Part shown: one piece after another, positions 35,660-39,829 of the stretch
How positions within the stretch are numbered: position 1 is the stretch's first letter
Layout: each line of letters begins with the position of its first letter
From: Dehalococcoidia bacterium
GTDB taxonomy: Bacteria > Chloroflexota > Dehalococcoidia > UBA2979
Reading direction: 5' to 3'
Length of the DNA: 39,829 nucleotides
Assembly: GCA_029247135.1 (NCBI GenBank)
Contig: JAQWLS010000100.1
Span: 1 to 39,829, forward strand
Notes under the pieces: generated by a model
The model's database searches: none
What the model was told of the DNA's origin: nothing
Seen by the model: the letters and a program-made list of their open reading frames with translations, nothing else
Made by a program: the position numbers and the translations under genes

Positions 35660-37021
35660 TTATTGGGGGGCGCGAAGAAATTCCGGTAAAAGATGATCTG
35701 GATATCTGTCCCCTACATGACCTTGCTCAAATAACTCTTTATATTCTAAGTCACTATAGCCAAGCAATTCCTTATATATCTCTTCACTATGCTCACCAAG
35801 CCTTGGGGGAGCCGTGCGGAGTGTATTTGGTGTATTAATCCATTTAGTCATTATTCCGGGGTATCGATAGTTTCCAATTACTGGGGAATCTAGTTCTTCA
35901 AAAAAACCGCGATTAATTAGTTGGGGTGAACTGAGGAGTTCGACATCATCCATGACGGGACCGGCACAAACTCCGGCTACTTGAAGTTGTTGAAATAGTT
36001 CGTTCTTGTCATATTCGACCGTGAATTTTGCAAGTTCTTTATGAAGTGCGTCACGATTATTAAATCGTGATAACTGCGTTGCGAATTTCGTATCGTTCTG
36101 TAGCAAGTCAGCATGTAGTACCTCACATAAGGTCTGCCACTCACTATCTTCAGATACATCTATTGCAATCCATTGATCTACTCCGTGGGTCGGGAATAGG
36201 CCGTGGGGGGCATGTGAGTGATGAGTATTTCCTTGTGGCCCTGCAACCCGATCATTCATTTCAAAGTCTAGAATAAACTCTCCTAGGTTAGACAGAAATC
36301 CCTCTGCTAGCGGCATTTCTATCTGCTGACCTTCACCTGTTAGATCACGATAACGGAGCGCAGCCGTGATAACAGTAGCGCCAAGTAATCCCGCAAAGGC
36401 ATCTGCCGTGAATGCCTCCCCAGTTTGATCTGGAGTTCCATCAGGATAGCCACGTAGATAATGGTGGCCTATCATCGCTTCCACGTGTGTACCGAAGGCA
36501 CGATAACCTTTGTATGGGCCTGATAGGCCGTATGCTGGCATTCGAAGCATAATAAGACGGGGGTTTATTTCCTTGAGCGTATCGTAGGTGATGCCTGCCT
36601 TTTCTATTGTTGTCGGAACATTGTTCTCAACAAGAACATCGACTTCTTTTATAAGTTTTAGAAAGGCTTGTTTGCCCTCGCTTGTCATTATGTTGCATGC
36701 CATCGATTTCTTGTTTCGGCTATGCGAATTAAATCCAGGGTTTCTATTCCAGGGCTCATCCCCAGGTTCGAAGTCAGGATACGCACTCAGTGTGATTCCA
36801 TTATTCGCCATTTCAATGAGTTGCTCGCGAGGGGCAATGCGTTCAGCTCCTCTTGAATAGGGTTGGATTGCATCTACGGGTTCCACTCGAATAACCTCTG
36901 CACCCCATTCGGCGAGAACTTGAGTGCAGTGTGGTCCGGCCCAAACAACCGTGATTGCAGCCACTTTAACTCCATCTAACGGCAAATCTGATTTGGTTGG
37001 GGTCTCTTGTTTAGTTTCCAT
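35660..37021 (-). CDS. CaiB/BaiF (family III) CoA-transferase, divergent member
   Basis: Family III CoA-transferases move CoA between carboxylic acids through an aspartyl-CoA thioester and form interlocked dimers. This 453-residue copy is recognised by VVWAGPHCTQVLAEWGAEVIRVEP (about residues 25-48, pattern shortened), the NNKKSM-like NKKSMACN, LVENNVPTTIEKAG and the late RTAPPRLGEHSEEI. It has an unusually long N-terminal insertion of about 40 residues (EQLIEMANNGITLSAYPDFE region, about 65-105). The ATG at 37021 is 13 bases after the upstream CaiB/BaiF stop. Possibly it forms a heteromer with that protein. Confidence 0.92.
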   Translation of the reverse strand: METKQETPTKSDLPLDGVKVAAITVVWAGPHCTQVLAEWGAEVIRVEPVDAIQPYSRGAERIAPREQLIEMANNGITLSAYPDFEPGDEPWNRNPGFNSHSRNKKSMACNIMTSEGKQAFLKLIKEVDVLVENNVPTTIEKAGITYDTLKEINPRLIMLRMPAYGLSGPYKGYRAFGTHVEAMIGHHYLRGYPDGTPDQTGEAFTADAFAGLLGATVITAALRYRDLTGEGQQIEMPLAEGFLSNLGEFILDFEMNDRVAGPQGNTHHSHAPHGLFPTHGVDQWIAIDVSEDSEWQTLCEVLHADLLQNDTKFATQLSRFNNRDALHKELAKFTVEYDKNELFQQLQVAGVCAGPVMDDVELLSSPQLINRGFFEELDSPVIGNYRYPGIMTKWINTPNTLRTAPPRLGEHSEEIYKELLGYSDLEYKELFEQGHVGDRYPDHLLPEFLRAPQ

Positions 37022-37034
37022 GATCAGTTAACCT

Positions 37035-38243
37035 TCATACTACTTTTGTCCGACGCAGTTGAACTATGTCGGAATTCGTGTAGCCCATATCTGTAAGAAC
37101 ACTAAAGGTATGTTCACCCAGTAGCGGCGCACGTTTCATTTGTTTTCGAGTCGCGCCCGAGGTGACAAAATGTCGTCCTGGGTAGCGAATACTACCCGTT
37201 TCGGGATGCTCAACTTCCTCCCACACATTTCTTTCCTGATAATGAGGGTCATTTAAAAGATCTTCTACGGTCAATATTGCGCCACCTAAAATTCCGATCG
37301 ATTGGGTGGCTGCGACAGCCTCTCGCTTGGTGCGCTCGATCAGCCAAATGGCATATGATGCTTCCATTTCTTCGATAAACGTCGTTGACATTTGTGGGGC
37401 CGGTTTTTTTGCATCAGGATGTTCTGCTAAATCTTCGCGACCGATGAGTCGCAGAAATGCGGGAACATGTTTGCTGGTGCCGGCCATTATATTTGCGTAC
37501 CCGTCTTGTGCTGGCCGAGGGCCGGAGGCAGTCCTGCCTAGCGAACCACCTCGCTTATTACTTCTGCCCGTATAGGATGCAGACGTGAGGCCAGGAGCTC
37601 TTCTATCCCGAAATCCAGCTTGAGCTTCGTAGACAGACTGATCAATATGATCGCCAGATCCACCCCGCTCAACTCGCAAACGGGCGAGTATGCACGCATA
37701 TGTCAGAGACAGGCCTGCATGGTAATGCGCTAGATTTCCGCCAAGCTTGATAGGCTCCTTAGTCGGATCGCCATTCATATGCATTGGACCTGCCATTGCT
37801 TGAAGAACTAGCTCAGACCCTTTGTAATCTTTCCAAGGTCCAGTTTGTCCAAACGAAGTGAGGGATCCCATTACCAGATCCGTTCGATCGGAAGTGACCG
37901 CTTCGTAATCCAAACCAAGCGATTCAAGGGTGCCCGGATTGAAATTTTCGATCACTATGTCGTAGGAATCTATTAGGGAGCGGACTATATCTTTTCCGCT
38001 TGCTGTAGATAAGTCACAAGTGATGGATCGTTTGTTTGTATTTAAATGCAAAAAAAGTGCTGACGTTTCTTTGTTTGGAATGTCTTTTAGAAAAGGTCCC
38101 TCTGAACGAGAAGGATCCCCTTCTAGTGGCTCAACTTTGAGAACATCAGCACCGTAGTCGGCGAAAATTTTTCCTGCGTATGGAACACCAACCATAGTAC
38201 CCAGTTCGAGTACCTTGATGCCTTCAAATAGTTGCCTCGTCAT
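37035..38243 (-). CDS. CaiB/BaiF (family III) CoA-transferase
   Basis: This 402-residue copy is closer to the family norm: LFEGIKVLELGTMVGVPYAGKI (start pattern), FADYGADVLKVEPLEGDPSR (about 28-47), LNTNKRSITCDL, VIENFNPGTLESLGLDYE (about 97-114), and RAPLLGEHTFSVL near the end. Likely reactions are CoA transfer from succinyl-CoA or a similar donor to an organic acid. AAAGG lies 9 bases before the ATG. The gene is second in the operon, 33 bases after the crotonase gene and 13 before the second CaiB/BaiF gene. Confidence 0.94.
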   Translation of the reverse strand: MTRQLFEGIKVLELGTMVGVPYAGKIFADYGADVLKVEPLEGDPSRSEGPFLKDIPNKETSALFLHLNTNKRSITCDLSTASGKDIVRSLIDSYDIVIENFNPGTLESLGLDYEAVTSDRTDLVMGSLTSFGQTGPWKDYKGSELVLQAMAGPMHMNGDPTKEPIKLGGNLAHYHAGLSLTYACILARLRVERGGSGDHIDQSVYEAQAGFRDRRAPGLTSASYTGRSNKRGGSLGRTASGPRPAQDGYANIMAGTSKHVPAFLRLIGREDLAEHPDAKKPAPQMSTTFIEEMEASYAIWLIERTKREAVAATQSIGILGGAILTVEDLLNDPHYQERNVWEEVEHPETGSIRYPGRHFVTSGATRKQMKRAPLLGEHTFSVLTDMGYTNSDIVQLRRTKVV

Positions 38244-38276
38244 TTATTAAACCTTTATCCATTCGTAAAGTGGCTA

Positions 38277-39137
38277 TTAATAACCTTTGAACTCCGGAGG
38301 TCTACGCTCAACAAAAGACCGGAAACCCTCCTTTGCGTCACTCGTTTTCAGTAATCCGGCCTGAGCATTCCATTCATGGATGAGCCATTGCTCGGCGGAT
38401 CCTGATGTATCTAATGACGAGTGCAAGAGGCGCCGAATCTCCGCCGCCGCTAGTGGTGGACCAGCTGCAATTTTCCGCGCATAGTCAACAGCCTCTGATA
38501 GGAGATTTTCATCTTCGACTACCCTATTTACTAGGCCGAGTTCGAGTAATTTGTCCGACGGCATTACGTCACTGTGATACATGACTTCGAAAGCACGAGC
38601 TGATCCAACTACCCGGGGAAGAAACCAGAGAACGCCATAATCTGAGACTATTCCGCGCTTAAAAAAAATTGGTCCCATTCGCGCTGATTTCGCTGCAATT
38701 CGAATGTCACAAGCCATTGCCATACCGAATCCAGCACCTGCTGTGGCTCCGTTGATCGCACCGATAATAGGGACATCAGATTTAATGAAACTTAACGCTG
38801 TTGCAACTGATCGGTTGTGATGTGGAAGGCGTTCGTAGCGTGGGAGGCTGGGAACAGCATCACCTGACTCTTGGCTCGAATCAGCTGGTGTACGATCAGG
38901 CGTGATTTCGGCTCCTGCACAGAAGGCTCGACCACTGCCTGTTAACACCATAGCCCTGACTGAATCTTCTTTTGAAGCGAACGCTAAGGCTTCCCCCAAG
39001 CCCTGTCCGAGTGTTGCGTTCAACGAGTTCATCTGTTCCGGGCGGTTAAATGTTGTGACGAGCACTCCCTCATCATCAAGTTCTGCTATGACGTCACCCC
39101 TTGAAATATCTTGGATACTATCTATTATTTTACTCAT
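38277..39137 (-). CDS. enoyl-CoA hydratase/isomerase (crotonase) family protein, atypical active site
   Basis: This 286-residue crotonase has the CoA-binding/oxyanion segments FNRPEQMNSLNATL, GSGRAFCAGAEI and GAINGATAGAGFGMAMACDI. Both classical hydratase glutamates are absent: aligned to rat ECH by eye, Glu144 falls at Gly in FGMAMACD and Glu164 at Phe in MGPIFFK. An Asp in RGIVSDYGVLWFLPRVVG matches the Asp of PaaG-type isomerases. So isomerase or other CoA chemistry is likelier than plain hydration. GGAGGAGGGG precedes the ATG. It is first in a five-gene minus-strand operon, divergent from a biotin carboxylase gene. Confidence 0.92.
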   Translation of the reverse strand: MSKIIDSIQDISRGDVIAELDDEGVLVTTFNRPEQMNSLNATLGQGLGEALAFASKEDSVRAMVLTGSGRAFCAGAEITPDRTPADSSQESGDAVPSLPRYERLPHHNRSVATALSFIKSDVPIIGAINGATAGAGFGMAMACDIRIAAKSARMGPIFFKRGIVSDYGVLWFLPRVVGSARAFEVMYHSDVMPSDKLLELGLVNRVVEDENLLSEAVDYARKIAAGPPLAAAEIRRLLHSSLDTSGSAEQWLIHEWNAQAGLLKTSDAKEGFRSFVERRPPEFKGY

Positions 39138-39295
39138 GGGCTCCCCTCCTCCAGTGTCTTATAGTTGACCGGTCTTTGTGTTGTGAGAGTGTAGCGTGTC
39201 TGAGCTACATTCGTGAGTTTTTGGGAGCTTAAATAGTATGGAATAGTTGCTTTTTCTTATTTTTAAGGCGATGCTAATGAATTATTGGAGTGATT

Positions 39296-39829
39296 ATGAA
39301 ACTTAACAAATTGCTTGTGGCGAATCGAGGTGAAATAGCAGTTCGAATTATTCGGGCTGCATCTGAGCTCGGCATAAAGACCTGCTCCATATATTCTGAA
39401 GCAGATATTAATTCGATTCATTGGCGGAGGGCTGACGAGTCATTCTTACTTGAAGGTCACGGTGCTCAACCGTATTTAGACATAGAGCAAATCGTAAATG
39501 TAGCGGCTGATGCTGGGTGTGATGCGATTCATCCGGGATATGGCTTCCTAAGCGAAAATCCTGATTTCGCCATCGAATGTGAATCTGCTGGCATGCAATT
39601 TGTCGGTCCGGAATCTTCCTCACTAAACATTTTCGGTGACAAAGTATTGGCTAGACGATTGGCCGTCGAGCACGAAGTACCGGTTTTGCCAGGACTCGAC
39701 CACTCCATAACTGTGGCTGAAGCCAAGGACTTTATGCAATCTTTGGAACAGGGTCAGTCAGCGATTCTTAAGGCTGTGCACGGCGGCGGTGGGCGTGGTG
39801 TTCGTGTACTTCAAGAGGACAGTGATGTT
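39296..39829 (+). CDS. biotin carboxylase (acyl-CoA or pyruvate carboxylase alpha), 5' part cut by window end
   Basis: The open frame runs from ATG (39296), 5 bases after GGAG, to the window end (178 codons, no stop), which is why the ORF track misses it. It opens with NKLLVANRGEIAVRIIRAA and continues with IHPGYGFLSENPDFA and the ATP-grasp glycine loop KAVHGGGGRGVRV. These enzymes carboxylate biotin with bicarbonate and ATP. Acetyl/propionyl-CoA, methylcrotonyl-CoA or pyruvate carboxylase are all possible because only the N-terminal third is present. The divergent crotonase/CoA-transferase operon makes an acyl-CoA carboxylase attractive. Confidence 0.93.
   Translation, partial: MKLNKLLVANRGEIAVRIIRAASELGIKTCSIYSEADINSIHWRRADESFLLEGHGAQPYLDIEQIVNVAADAGCDAIHPGYGFLSENPDFAIECESAGMQFVGPESSSLNIFGDKVLARRLAVEHEVPVLPGLDHSITVAEAKDFMQSLEQGQSAILKAVHGGGGRGVRVLQEDSDV

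Overview
The window looks like a piece of a free-living, probably marine bacterial genome with a moderate, slightly AT-leaning base composition. No phage, insertion sequence or CRISPR array is visible. The gene content is typical of Chloroflexota of the SAR202 type: luciferase-like flavin/F420 oxidoreductases, short-chain dehydrogenases, family III (CaiB/BaiF) CoA-transferases, an amidohydrolase, a TPP enzyme, an N,N-dimethylformamidase-like protein, a long B12-dependent ribonucleotide reductase and a CIRCE-controlled groESL. That placement is inference from gene content; no rRNA or marker-gene search was possible.

Layout. 1-6 kb: DoxX-like membrane protein, an unrecognised protein, an ABC-F ATPase, the tRNA methyltransferase TrmL, a Bcr/CflA-type MFS exporter and an FMN-dependent alpha-hydroxy-acid oxidase. 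6-11 kb: amidohydrolase, YceI-like protein, luciferase-like monooxygenase and an acetolactate-synthase-like TPP enzyme. 11-15 kb: a 30-residue membrane protein missed by the ORF track, a DMFase large-subunit-like protein, a metallo-beta-lactamase-fold hydrolase and a GYD-domain protein. 15-20 kb: HDAC-family deacetylase, two SDRs, a TauE/SafE permease and a sugar-lactone oxidase. 20-25 kb: DUF805, an 8-helix membrane protein, RDD protein, then groEL and groES with CIRCE. 25-30 kb: dienelactone hydrolase, F420-type oxidoreductase, nucleotidyltransferase-like protein, tRNA-Lys, zinc alcohol dehydrogenase and YaaA. 30-33.5 kb: class II ribonucleotide reductase nrdJ. 33.5-39.8 kb: a tight minus-strand operon (crotonase, two CaiB/BaiF proteins, TauE/SafE permease, Xaa-Pro aminopeptidase) divergent from a biotin carboxylase cut by the window edge.

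The most striking observation is that two normally essential, highly conserved genes are interrupted. groEL has an in-frame TAA inside an otherwise intact frame, and nrdJ has lost one base in the conserved GSGTG(S/T)NFS stretch. Both flanks remain well conserved, so sequencing/assembly error or very recent mutation is likelier than old decay. Other points of interest are a nrdJ leader with mutually exclusive hairpins, a 20-nt palindrome upstream of the DMFase-like gene, a 9-bp inverted repeat with 30-bp periodicity upstream of an SDR gene, and a crotonase lacking both classical catalytic glutamates.

Most metabolic genes look like independent degradative enzymes for small organic acids, amides, lactones and CoA thioesters. 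The last operon is the clearest pathway module: CoA activation by transferases, crotonase chemistry, anion transport and, next door, biotin-dependent carboxylation.
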